Below are positions 1-5,549 of a stretch of 30,203 nucleotides of DNA, piece by piece; positions within the stretch are counted from its first letter, which is position 1, and every line of letters begins with the position of its first letter. The DNA comes from a virus: positions 1-30,203 of the IMG/VR virus record IMGVR_UViG_3300025133_004616. One strand, written 5' to 3'. The notes beneath the pieces are model-generated. The model worked only from the letters and a program-made list of their open reading frames with translations. It made no database searches and was not told where the DNA came from. The position numbers and the translations under genes are program-made.

Positions 1-414
1 ATCTCGCCTCATAACGTCAGTTGCTATATCTGAAAATTCAACGTTTGATGGTCTTCTAGAATCCTCATAACCAGACTCGGACCTAAATGTTGCGATTTCG
101 TACTCATCATTATCGGTCAATGCATTTATAACCCCGAAGGATTTTCCAGTCTCTATGATGTTGGTAATGAATGATTCAACCTTAAGCATTTGAATAACCT
201 CATCAGGGGTGGCGTCAGTTGCTAAATCCCAGTCTTTTATTGGCTTTTTAAGTAATGAGTCACGCACAGCCCCACCGACTAAGTATAAATCTTTACCTTT
301 GGACTTAAATACCTTTTGTATCTTTCTGATATCACTTGGTATATCCATTTTAAACTTGATTCGGACTTCATCAGACTCAATTAACAGTTGTTCCTTTATT
401 AACTTTCTAAACAT
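1..414 (-). CDS. cca: CCA-adding enzyme / poly(A) polymerase family nucleotidyltransferase, N-terminal part
   Basis: Partial gene: the ATG is at 414 and the frame stays open to base 1, giving 138 codons of the N-terminal domain. The class II nucleotidyltransferase signature is visible: LVGGAVRD near residues 45-52, then KDWDLATDA with the metal-binding DxD-type acidic residues, then a fragment ending RRD, the start of the family's RRDFT motif. These enzymes add or repair the 3' CCA of tRNAs. The tmRNA at 1923-2291 has no encoded CCA, so this enzyme could mature it and host tRNAs; that link is inferred. A TATATTTG box lies at 443-450. Poly(A) polymerase is the main alternative, because the specificity region lies outside the window. 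Confidence 0.88.
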   Translation of the reverse strand, partial: MFRKLIKEQLLIESDEVRIKFKMDIPSDIRKIQKVFKSKGKDLYLVGGAVRDSLLKKPIKDWDLATDATPDEVIQMLKVESFITNIIETGKSFGVINALTDNDEYEIATFRSESGYEDSRRPSNVEFSDIATDVMRRD

Positions 415-442
415 AATATAATCGTTTATTGTAAATAGTTTA

Positions 443-450
443 CAAATATA
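443..450 (-). promoter_or_regulatory. Bacteroidota-type -7 box for the CCA-adding enzyme gene
   Basis: On the minus strand this reads TATATTTG, matching the TAnnTTTG element of Bacteroidota promoters. A TTG lies 19 bases upstream, inside the hairpin that ends the preceding gene. The start codon is 28 bases downstream. Confidence 0.6.
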
Positions 451-485
451 ACAAAAAAGGTCAGGTTAACAACCTGACCTTAAAA
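450..485 (-). terminator. Intrinsic terminator after the dNMP kinase gene
   Basis: A perfect 10-bp stem (458-467 with 471-480, AGGTCAGGTT/AACCTGACCT) has a 3-base loop. On the minus strand it is followed by a run of six T. It lies just beyond the stop of the gene at 510-1139 and immediately upstream of the next promoter, so it separates two transcription units. Confidence 0.85.
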
Positions 486-509
486 AACTATAATACAGTT
501 TTTACCTAT

Positions 510-1139
510 TTAAGCATAGCTTGGTGCTATGGGAACGCCATGTTTAAACATGAATCGTCTTACCTTTTCTTGAAAGTGGTCAACGTCAGCAACATCGTTT
601 TCAATTATATCGGTAAATTTTTGATAATCATTTAATGATGTTTCTGATGGATGGTTTAAATCTCGTTTACTGTTAGCCCTAACATCCATTGGGTCACCAA
701 TAATCTTAATTAAGATACCACCATGTTTTAAAACGTACTCAGCTTCATTTGGGAATCTGACATCAGGAATTACCAATGTATTACCACGTTTAACCGCATC
801 TTCACCAACGGAGGAAAATAATGATTTAACCCAAACATCCGAATCAAAATTATCTCTAAGGGCGTCAGTCCCCAACTCTTGTAGTATCTGACCAACGGTT
901 TTACCCCACATGTCTAGATACACATTTTTATCGTCTTGCGTGAAATTATATACTGGATTGTAAAATGGTTTGTTTGGTTCGTGGGTCATTTTCATTTCGT
1001 AACCAGTTAGTTCTTCAGCTATTAACCTTAGTTTATCAGCAAAAGCGTGTCGCTCTACTGGTTTAGAACTGAATTCAGCAAGAGTTTCGGCAAAGAAATC
1101 CTTACCGCTACCTATTGAACCATTTATACCTATAATCAT
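510..1139 (-). CDS. Deoxynucleoside monophosphate kinase (T4 gp1-like)
   Basis: A 209-residue P-loop kinase. The Walker A motif GSIGSGKD is at residues 7-14, close to the N-terminus as in the phage dNMP kinase family, and a conserved IPDVRFPNEAEYV segment lies near residue 125. These enzymes phosphorylate dNMPs to dNDPs for phage DNA synthesis. The ATG at 1139 sits directly before the P-loop strand and no earlier start fits. The gene has its own terminator (450-485) and a promoter about 100 bases upstream (1243-1250), so it is probably expressed alone from a long, structured leader. I am sure of the kinase fold and fairly sure of the dNMP substrate class. Confidence 0.85.
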   Translation of the reverse strand: MIIGINGSIGSGKDFFAETLAEFSSKPVERHAFADKLRLIAEELTGYEMKMTHEPNKPFYNPVYNFTQDDKNVYLDMWGKTVGQILQELGTDALRDNFDSDVWVKSLFSSVGEDAVKRGNTLVIPDVRFPNEAEYVLKHGGILIKIIGDPMDVRANSKRDLNHPSETSLNDYQKFTDIIENDVADVDHFQEKVRRFMFKHGVPIAPSYA

Positions 1140-1164
1140 TTGTTAACCAATTATTGTGAAGTAC

Positions 1165-1217
1165 AGAGAGGTGGTTTTAAACACATATGATAGTTTCTAG
1201 TTTGCTGAAACCTCTCT
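1165..1217 (-). other. Inverted repeat in the leader of the dNMP kinase gene
   Basis: Bases 1165-1172 (AGAGAGGT) are exactly complementary to 1210-1217, with a 37-base loop. The repeat lies between the putative promoter at 1243-1250 and the ATG at 1139, so it would fold in the 5' untranslated RNA. No T run follows on either strand, so a terminator is unlikely. I do not recognise a known riboswitch. Confidence 0.4.
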
Positions 1218-1242
1218 TTAATCACTATTTTCACTTATGGTA

Positions 1243-1250
1243 CAAATATA
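1243..1250 (-). promoter_or_regulatory. Promoter TTTG-N20-TATATTTG upstream of dNMP kinase
   Basis: The minus strand reads TATATTTG, with TTTG exactly 20 bases upstream. This is a full match to the Bacteroidota -33/-7 promoter. It lies just beyond the stop of the small gene at 1275-1487 and about 100 bases before the dNMP kinase start. Confidence 0.7.
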
Positions 1251-1274
1251 CATTAAAAATAATAAACATACAAA

Positions 1275-1487
1275 TTAATCTTGGCTTGAAGGTTTATTCA
1301 CCTCTTCAACCACAATATATGTTGTATTATGAAGTGGTGTTTCCTTATGTATTACATTCAATACTGTATAATATTCACTAATAACCTTAACGTATAGCAT
1401 TTCATTAGCTCTGGGTGTTTCAGATAACCTAAGTGTTGTTATCACATCCCATTCTTTAGTTATTATATTGTACTTTCGCTTAAACAC
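1275..1487 (-). CDS. Small conserved-looking hypothetical protein, coupled to bS21
   Basis: Seventy residues, not recognised. It is soluble-looking with alternating hydrophobic strands and no Cys motif or membrane segment. The start is a GTG at 1487 that shares its first base with the TAG stop of the bS21 gene (TAGTG), an arrangement typical of translational coupling. This supports the gene being real and cotranscribed with bS21. It could be a bS21-linked accessory protein, but nothing in the sequence shows that. Confidence 0.7.
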   Translation of the reverse strand: MFKRKYNIITKEWDVITTLRLSETPRANEMLYVKVISEYYTVLNVIHKETPLHNTTYIVVEEVNKPSSQD

Positions 1488-1675
1488 TAGTCGTTAGTAT
1501 TTGAATATTTTTGGTTTCGGATAGCTTTTTTTCTTTGCTTTCGCCTCTTAGATGTCGGTTTCTCGTATTCTTTATGTTCTCGCAATCGTTGTATTATTTT
1601 TAACGATTTAGCCCTATTCTTATAACGCTTAAGGGCTTTATTAATGTTACCATCCACTACTTTAACTATAATCAT
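1487..1675 (-). CDS. rpsU: Ribosomal protein bS21
   Basis: Sixty-two residues. The first half (MIIVKVVDGNINKALKRYK, then a LREHKEYEKP segment) and the strongly basic helix KRRKQRKKAI match bacterial bS21 in order and length. bS21 sits by the 3' end of 16S rRNA on the small subunit. In flavobacteria it helps form a pocket that hides the anti-Shine-Dalgarno sequence (published work on the F. johnsoniae ribosome). Phages encoding bS21 have been reported from metagenomes and are thought to swap it into host ribosomes. The 20 bases before the ATG contain no purine-rich AGGAG-like site. The gene is coupled to 1275-1487. Function is well supported; the effect on infection is inferred. Confidence 0.88.
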   Translation of the reverse strand: MIIVKVVDGNINKALKRYKNRAKSLKIIQRLREHKEYEKPTSKRRKQRKKAIRNQKYSNTND

Positions 1676-1709
1676 CTTACTAATCTTTACTGATTTGTTT
1701 TTTTACGTA

Positions 1710-1717
1710 TATTTATA
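1710..1717 (+). promoter_or_regulatory. TATTTATA motif upstream of the CxC peptide
   Basis: TATTTATA lies within TATATTTATA, 33 bases before the ATG at 1751. The same octamer precedes the tmRNA and several other genes on both strands, so I treat it as a possible second promoter class. AT-rich chance matches cannot be excluded. Confidence 0.35.
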
Positions 1718-1750
1718 TATAGATAACAATTTACAAAAAAATCAAACAAA

Positions 1751-1798
1751 ATGAAAGGATGTGGATGTAAACCAAACAAGCCTAGGGTTAGTGCTTAA
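1751..1798 (+). CDS. 15-residue CxC peptide with its own terminator
   Basis: ATG to TAA encodes MKGCGCKPNKPRVSA, a basic peptide with a CGC motif. It stands alone on the plus strand between divergent bS21 and the oppositely oriented tmRNA. A TATTTATA box precedes it and a strong hairpin with a T run follows 6 bases after the stop, so the unit has promoter, ORF and terminator in about 150 bases. I do not recognise the peptide. It could be a metal-binding or virion microprotein, or a leader peptide. There is no Shine-Dalgarno. The ORF is too short for certainty, but the tidy transcription unit favours a real gene. Confidence 0.5.
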   Translation: MKGCGCKPNKPRVSA

Positions 1799-1800
1799 GT

Positions 1801-1856
1801 TAATGTACCCTAGCTATATTAATGATTAAATACGGCTAGGGTACAATATTTTTTGT
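1801..1856 (+). terminator. Strong intrinsic terminator after the CxC peptide
   Basis: A perfect 10-bp stem joins 1805-1814 (GTACCCTAGC) and 1835-1844 (GCTAGGGTAC), with a 20-base loop, then ATATTTTTTG. It acts on the plus strand and would stop transcription before it ran antisense through the tmRNA. The end of the peptide gene (CTAGGGT within 1782-1788) can also pair with the left arm, giving a competing fold. On the minus strand the T run is weak. Confidence 0.75.
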
Positions 1857-1922
1857 TAACCTTTTGACATCATTTCTGATGTGCGGTAGCTACTACGTGC
1901 AAGTAGGTTAACCTCAGCCACC

Positions 1923-2291
1923 TGTAGATGGAGGGAATCGAACCCTCGTCTTACATTTGCCAATAACACTTTCTACAAGCTTAGTCACATTTTCTAATCT
2001 GACGAAATATCAAATCTTTACAGGGATTTGCAGACCCGCCATTGACTTTTATTACCCTTAAAAGTCACTGAAGAAAAAAGGGTTTGTTAAGCTGTCTTAA
2101 CTCGGCACCTATTATGCAGTTGGTGCAAACTTCCTTTACACTAAAACTTCTGCTTCAGTAGTAAAGAATCTTTCATAATTAACGAAATCTTCGCCTTTTA
2201 CAATTGCCAAGTAAATTTTATACTGCTATAACCTGAGTCGCAGTGCTTGCTTATATCAAAGAACTTAATGCAATCAAATCCAGTCATCCAC
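1923..2291 (-). ncRNA. ssrA: Transfer-messenger RNA (tmRNA)
   Basis: A 369-base RNA. The 5' arm GUGGAUG (2291-2285) pairs over seven positions with CAUCUAC (1930-1924), including a G3.U70 pair, the alanine identity element; base 1923 is the A discriminator. The T-arm is at 1931-1947 (GAGGG/CCCUC with loop UUCGAUU). The conserved UGGAUUUGAU follows the 5' arm. Helix 2 begins UUGCAUU (2273-2267) with AAUGUAA (1951-1957). Several hairpins follow the tag, for example GACUUUUA/UAAAAGUC. CCA is not encoded. tmRNA with SmpB rescues stalled ribosomes and adds a tag; no SmpB gene is seen here, so the host's is probably used. The tag reading frame is listed separately and its end is unusual. Confidence 0.93.
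2136..2195 (-). CDS. tmRNA tag reading frame
   Basis: The resume codon is probably GGC at 2195, preceded by GUAAAA, giving GEDFVNYERFFTTEAEVLV then TAA. The GE- start matches Bacteroidota tags such as GENNYALAA and GETNYALAA. The tag is 19 residues, longer than the usual 8-12, and ends -EVLV instead of -ALAA, the signal read by ClpX and ClpA. Three in-frame codons upstream (including a GCA) are open, so a resume point a few codons earlier cannot be excluded, but the C-terminus would be the same. Confidence 0.8.
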   Translation of the reverse strand, partial: GEDFVNYERFFTTEAEVLV

Positions 2292-2299
2292 ATTCATTT

Positions 2300-2320
2300 T
2301 ATAAATATACAACAAATATA
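2300..2320 (-). promoter_or_regulatory. Double promoter region of the tmRNA
   Basis: On the minus strand TATATTTG (2320-2313) lies exactly 20 bases after TTTG, a full Bacteroidota promoter. Immediately downstream is TATTTATA (2307-2300), ending 8 bases before the mature 5' end at 2291. The first box would give a short precursor cut by RNase P; the second could start close to the mature end. Confidence 0.65.
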
Positions 2321-2331
2321 TAATATTTACT

Positions 2332-4185
2332 CTAATATTCCAAATTAATGGTACATTTTGAATTAAAATATTCATTTAAAAAATTAGATACATCTTCATC
2401 GTATCTTATTTTTAGTAGTTGAATATTGTTATCAATACAGTATCCCTCCTTTATTTTATCCCGATACTGTCGATTTTCAAACCCTGAAACCCCACCAAAG
2501 AAGTCAACTGGTTCATAATGTTGCCTACCTTGATATTCAATACAGACATTATGTTCTGGTAGATAAAAATCAAATCGTAATGGTAATATATTTTTACAAT
2601 CATCGAAAGTGTGTTCTTGATTAAAATCGATATCTTTATCGATTAATAAAATCCTAATTTCCCGCTCACCTTTAGATTCTGTACAACTAGGACAACCCTG
2701 ACCCCTTTTATGACCACTTGGCGGTTGTTTAAATTCACCATGCTCTGGACATATGATAGTTACTTTGGTATAACTATCGATATAGTTAACCTTGGAATAA
2801 TCATACCTATCACCATGGACCTCTCTGAATTGTTTAACTACATCTTCAGTAGTTAATTTTGCATTAGGATGACACTTAGGGCAACCCATACCTTCTTTAT
2901 GACTATCTGGTCTTTGTTCAAATTCACCATGTTCTGGACATATGATAGTTACTTTGGTATAATTATAGATATAGTTAACCTTTGAATAATCATATTTATC
3001 GCCATGAATCTCTCTGAACTGTTCAATTAATTCTTCAGTTGTTGGTACATATTTACCAACACATTTAGGACAACGGCTACCTTTTTTATGTATATGTGGT
3101 GCTTGTTCAAATTCACCATGTTTAGGACATATGATAGTTACTTTAGTTTTGGAATGAATATACTCAACTTTGGAATAATCATATTTATCACTATGAACAT
3201 CTCTGAACTGTTCAATTATCTCTTTAGTTGTTAGACCTTGACCAACACATTTAGGGCAATCAGAACCCCTTTTATGACCACTTGGCGGTTGTTTAAATTC
3301 ACCATGCTCTGGACATATAATTGTTACTTTAGTTTTGGCGTTAATATAATTAACCATGGAATAATCATATTTATCACCATGAACCTCTCTAAACTGTTCG
3401 ATTACTTCTTCAGTAGTTAATTTAACATTACCAACACATTTAGGGCAATCAGAACCCCTTTTATGACCACTTGGCGGTTGTTTAAATTCACCATGCTCTG
3501 GACATATAATTGTTACCTTTGTATTGTTTTTACTATATAGAACCTTTGAATAATCGTATTTATCACCATGGACCTCTCTGAATTGTTCAATTAATTCTTC
3601 AGTTGTTAGTACATAGTTACCAACACATTTAGGACAACGGCTACCTGATTTATGGATATGTGGTGTTTGTTCAAATTCACCATGTTTAGGGCATATAATT
3701 GTTACCTTTGTATTGTTTTTACTATATAGAACCTTTGAATAATCGTATTTATCACCATGGACCTCTCTGAATTGTTTAACTACATCTTCAGTAGTTAATT
3801 TTGTGTTAGGATGACACTTAGGACAACCCTGACCCCCTTTATGGTTACATGGTTTCTGTTCAAATTCACCATGTTTAGGACATATGATAGTTACTTTAGT
3901 TTTGGAATGAATATACTCAACTTTGGAATAATCATATTTATCACTATGAACATCTCTGAACTGTTCAATTAGGTATACGGTTTTATCAACAGCGTTCTTA
4001 ATATTACATTTAGACCCAATCATTAGTCTTGTTGGTGTCATTAAATGTTCTCTATCATACTTCTTATCGATTACAATTACTTTGGTAGTATTAATTACAT
4101 AGTCAACCTTAGAATAATCATAATAATCATTCCAATGCCCACTATCCTTTAACTTCTGAAGAAATCTTTTGGTCTTATCGGTCAC
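2332..4185 (-). CDS. Giant zinc-ribbon-repeat endonuclease (DUF723 repeats plus Vsr-like nuclease domain)
   Basis: The protein has 617 residues. Residues about 64-504 hold seven tandem 63-residue units, each with YDYSKV, TKVTIICP.HGEF.Q, H..G and CP.C, four likely zinc ligands per unit (DUF723-type ribbons seen in phage homing enzymes). A degenerate eighth copy at the N-terminus has lost most of its ligands. The last 110 residues have a PD-(D/E)XK/Vsr-like core: GEREI, RFDFYLP and CIEYQGRQHY. I infer a site-specific homing endonuclease with an unusually long DNA-binding array. The start is a GTG at 4185, four bases after a TATCTTTG box, so the mRNA should be leaderless. The gene lies just upstream of the tmRNA. 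Confidence 0.82.
   Translation of the reverse strand: MTDKTKRFLQKLKDSGHWNDYYDYSKVDYVINTTKVIVIDKKYDREHLMTPTRLMIGSKCNIKNAVDKTVYLIEQFRDVHSDKYDYSKVEYIHSKTKVTIICPKHGEFEQKPCNHKGGQGCPKCHPNTKLTTEDVVKQFREVHGDKYDYSKVLYSKNNTKVTIICPKHGEFEQTPHIHKSGSRCPKCVGNYVLTTEELIEQFREVHGDKYDYSKVLYSKNNTKVTIICPEHGEFKQPPSGHKRGSDCPKCVGNVKLTTEEVIEQFREVHGDKYDYSMVNYINAKTKVTIICPEHGEFKQPPSGHKRGSDCPKCVGQGLTTKEIIEQFRDVHSDKYDYSKVEYIHSKTKVTIICPKHGEFEQAPHIHKKGSRCPKCVGKYVPTTEELIEQFREIHGDKYDYSKVNYIYNYTKVTIICPEHGEFEQRPDSHKEGMGCPKCHPNAKLTTEDVVKQFREVHGDRYDYSKVNYIDSYTKVTIICPEHGEFKQPPSGHKRGQGCPSCTESKGEREIRILLIDKDIDFNQEHTFDDCKNILPLRFDFYLPEHNVCIEYQGRQHYEPVDFFGGVSGFENRQYRDKIKEGYCIDNNIQLLKIRYDEDVSNFLNEYFNSKCTINLEY
2674..3996 (-). repeat. Seven 189-bp tandem repeats inside the zinc-ribbon endonuclease
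   Basis: The unit is 189 bp (63 codons). Neighbouring copies share long identical stretches: 3241 onward equals 3430 onward for roughly 85 bases, the segment near 3509 equals that near 3698, and copies 756 bp (four units) apart near 3118 and 3874 share about 100 identical bases. The mosaic pattern points to recent duplication or gene conversion between units. Confidence 0.85.
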
Positions 4186-4189
4186 ACTG

Positions 4190-4197
4190 CAAAGATA
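4190..4197 (-). promoter_or_regulatory. Leaderless -7 box for the zinc-ribbon endonuclease
   Basis: TATCTTTG on the minus strand, with four bases between it and the GTG start at 4185. With the usual Bacteroidota geometry transcription would begin at or within two bases of the start codon. No TTG is seen 19-21 bases upstream. A further TATATTTG occurs upstream near 4217-4224. Confidence 0.5.
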
Positions 4198-4279
4198 TAA
4201 TAATCATTTTATTGTTCATTAATGGCAAATATACCACATTTATTTTACTTACACAAACATTATCACTATATTTATCTAC

Positions 4280-4411
4280 ATGAGCACTAAGAAATCTAAA
4301 ATAGGTATTGCATTGTCACCTGAAGTATTGAAACTTCTTGAAGAGGGTAACTACAACAAATCCAAGTTAATCAACTCACTGCTGACCAAACACTTCAAAA
4401 ATAAAAAATAA
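4280..4411 (+). CDS. Small ribbon-helix-helix protein, first copy
   Basis: Forty-three residues. A basic N-terminus is followed by a beta strand (KIGIALSPE) and two helices ending in KSKLINSLLTKHF, the compact pattern of Arc/MetJ-type RHH DNA-binding proteins. These bind DNA as dimers and usually act as repressors. A TATATTTA box lies five bases before the ATG. The next gene encodes a similar RHH protein, suggesting duplication, and a GIY-YIG endonuclease follows. Regulation of the neighbouring endonucleases is plausible but inferred. The start is chosen because the strand begins only eight residues later. Confidence 0.75.
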   Translation: MSTKKSKIGIALSPEVLKLLEEGNYNKSKLINSLLTKHFKNKK

Positions 4412-4430
4412 ATTTCCGATTTATCATACT

Positions 4431-4460
4431 TTTACTAAATAGCACCATATTTATAGTAAA
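4431..4460 (+). promoter_or_regulatory. Inverted repeat around a TATTTATA box: possible RHH operator
   Basis: TTTACTA (4431-4437) and TAGTAAA (4454-4460) form a perfect 7-bp inverted repeat. The TATTTATA box at 4448-4455 lies between and partly within the arms, ahead of the second RHH gene. A repressor bound here would cover the promoter, which suits autoregulation by an RHH protein. An AAAGGA, a weak Shine-Dalgarno-like site rare in this window, lies about 10 bases before the ATG. Confidence 0.4.
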
Positions 4461-4472
4461 GGAATAATCGAT

Positions 4473-4649
4473 ATGGGAAGACCAAAGAAGAAAGATGATG
4501 AGAAGAAAGGTAAGATAAGCGTCACCATCTCCACAGATAATTATGAATTGCTTTCAGAAAGCAATATTAATAAATCCAAACTGATTAATTGGCTATTGGA
4601 ACAACATTTTGGTTTAACCAATTCAAATAACAATAACCTGATAGAATAA
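4473..4649 (+). CDS. Small ribbon-helix-helix protein, second copy
   Basis: Fifty-eight residues. It begins MGRPKKK, an AT-hook-like basic arm, then an RHH core (KISVTISTDNYELL ... NKSKLINWLLEQHF) and an Asn-rich tail. The core matches the first RHH protein at NKSKLIN.LL..HF, so the two are probably paralogues. The stop is 6 bases before the GIY-YIG start, suggesting one operon and a role in controlling the endonuclease or its own promoter. DNA targets are unknown. Confidence 0.75.
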   Translation: MGRPKKKDDEKKGKISVTISTDNYELLSESNINKSKLINWLLEQHFGLTNSNNNNLIE

Positions 4650-4655
4650 ACTAAA

Positions 4656-5549
4656 ATGAAACAGACGTTTATTTATGGGTTATATTCCAATAGAAGTGAT
4701 GAAATTAGATATGTTGGTAAGTCTGACAATCCTGATAAAAGATTAATAAAACATATCTGTAATACTAAAGTACATGTTATCAAAAATAAAAAGTTAACGC
4801 ATAAGGAACATTGGTTAATTAAAAATGACTTTAATGTTAAGTGTGTTATACTTGAAGAATGTAATTATGATGTTTGGCCTGAACGTGAGCAGTTTTACAT
4901 CGAAAAATATGATAATTTAACCAACACGGCTAAAGGTGGTCTCGGTGGTGGCACTATAATATACACTAAAACATACGATGAGGTTAAAAACTGGGTACAA
5001 TCGAATTTGGATATTACGTCAAAAAAAGAATGGTATGTTTACGATAAACAAAATAACCTACCTGAATTTATACCAGCAAACCCAAGCACTGTTTATAAAA
5101 ATCGTGGCTGGGTTTCTTGGGGGGATTTTTTAGGTACTGGTAGGGTTTGTGATAATTATTTAGAACGTTTATCTTATTCTGAAGCAAAACGTATATTAAA
5201 ACCATTTAAACTAAAATCAGCAACCGAATATTGTGAGATGTATGATAAAGGTAAGATACCTGACAATATACCAAAAAAAGCTAATAGATATTATAAAGAC
5301 CGTGGCTGGGTATCTTGGGGCGATTTTTTAGGTAACGGATTTGTTGCTAACCAATTAAGAGAATTCTATAGTTATGATGAATTTAAAGCGAAAGTATCCG
5401 AATTAGGTTTTAAAACATATACATCTTATAAACAATATATTAAAAATAATAAACCTGACATTAAATTACCAACCAACCCAAACACTGTGTATAAAGACAA
5501 AGGTTGGGTTGGTTGGTCTAATATGTTTAAATCTGAGTCTTGTTCTTAA
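4656..5549 (+). CDS. GIY-YIG homing endonuclease with integrase-type repeats
   Basis: The 297-residue protein starts with a GIY-YIG nuclease domain: FIYGLYS at residues 4-10, then IRYVGKSDNPDKRLIKH with the usual Tyr, Gly and Arg, and a catalytic Glu in the segment after residue 70. The rest has three repeats ending YK.RGWVSWGDFLG, like the phage integrase repeat family (INT_rpt), probably used for DNA binding; the third is degenerate. It is likely a free-standing homing endonuclease. Its last 23 bases overlap the convergent ClpP gene, so it sits against an essential-looking neighbour. Base composition is similar to adjacent genes. Confidence 0.82.
   Translation: MKQTFIYGLYSNRSDEIRYVGKSDNPDKRLIKHICNTKVHVIKNKKLTHKEHWLIKNDFNVKCVILEECNYDVWPEREQFYIEKYDNLTNTAKGGLGGGTIIYTKTYDEVKNWVQSNLDITSKKEWYVYDKQNNLPEFIPANPSTVYKNRGWVSWGDFLGTGRVCDNYLERLSYSEAKRILKPFKLKSATEYCEMYDKGKIPDNIPKKANRYYKDRGWVSWGDFLGNGFVANQLREFYSYDEFKAKVSELGFKTYTSYKQYIKNNKPDIKLPTNPNTVYKDKGWVGWSNMFKSESCS

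Noticed and set aside
1165-1217. The dNMP kinase leader as a preQ1 riboswitch
   Set aside because: The AGAGAGGTTT start is similar at first sight, but the loop is far too long and the A-rich tail needed for the pseudoknot is missing.
1860-1922. A further small RNA or tRNA between the terminator and the tmRNA
   Set aside because: Short inverted repeats occur (ACATCA/TGATGT at about 1866-1882 and GTTAACC/GGTTAAC flanking the stretch), but they form no recognisable RNA. They may be tmRNA 3' processing or terminator structure.
1923-1950. The GGTTCGATTCC T-arm on the minus strand as an ordinary tRNA gene
   Set aside because: No D-arm or anticodon arm lies within tRNA distance. The matching acceptor arm is 369 bases away, which fits a tmRNA.
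2674-3996. 189-bp repeats as a non-coding satellite or array
   Set aside because: All copies are in one open frame and encode zinc ribbons with conserved Cys and His.
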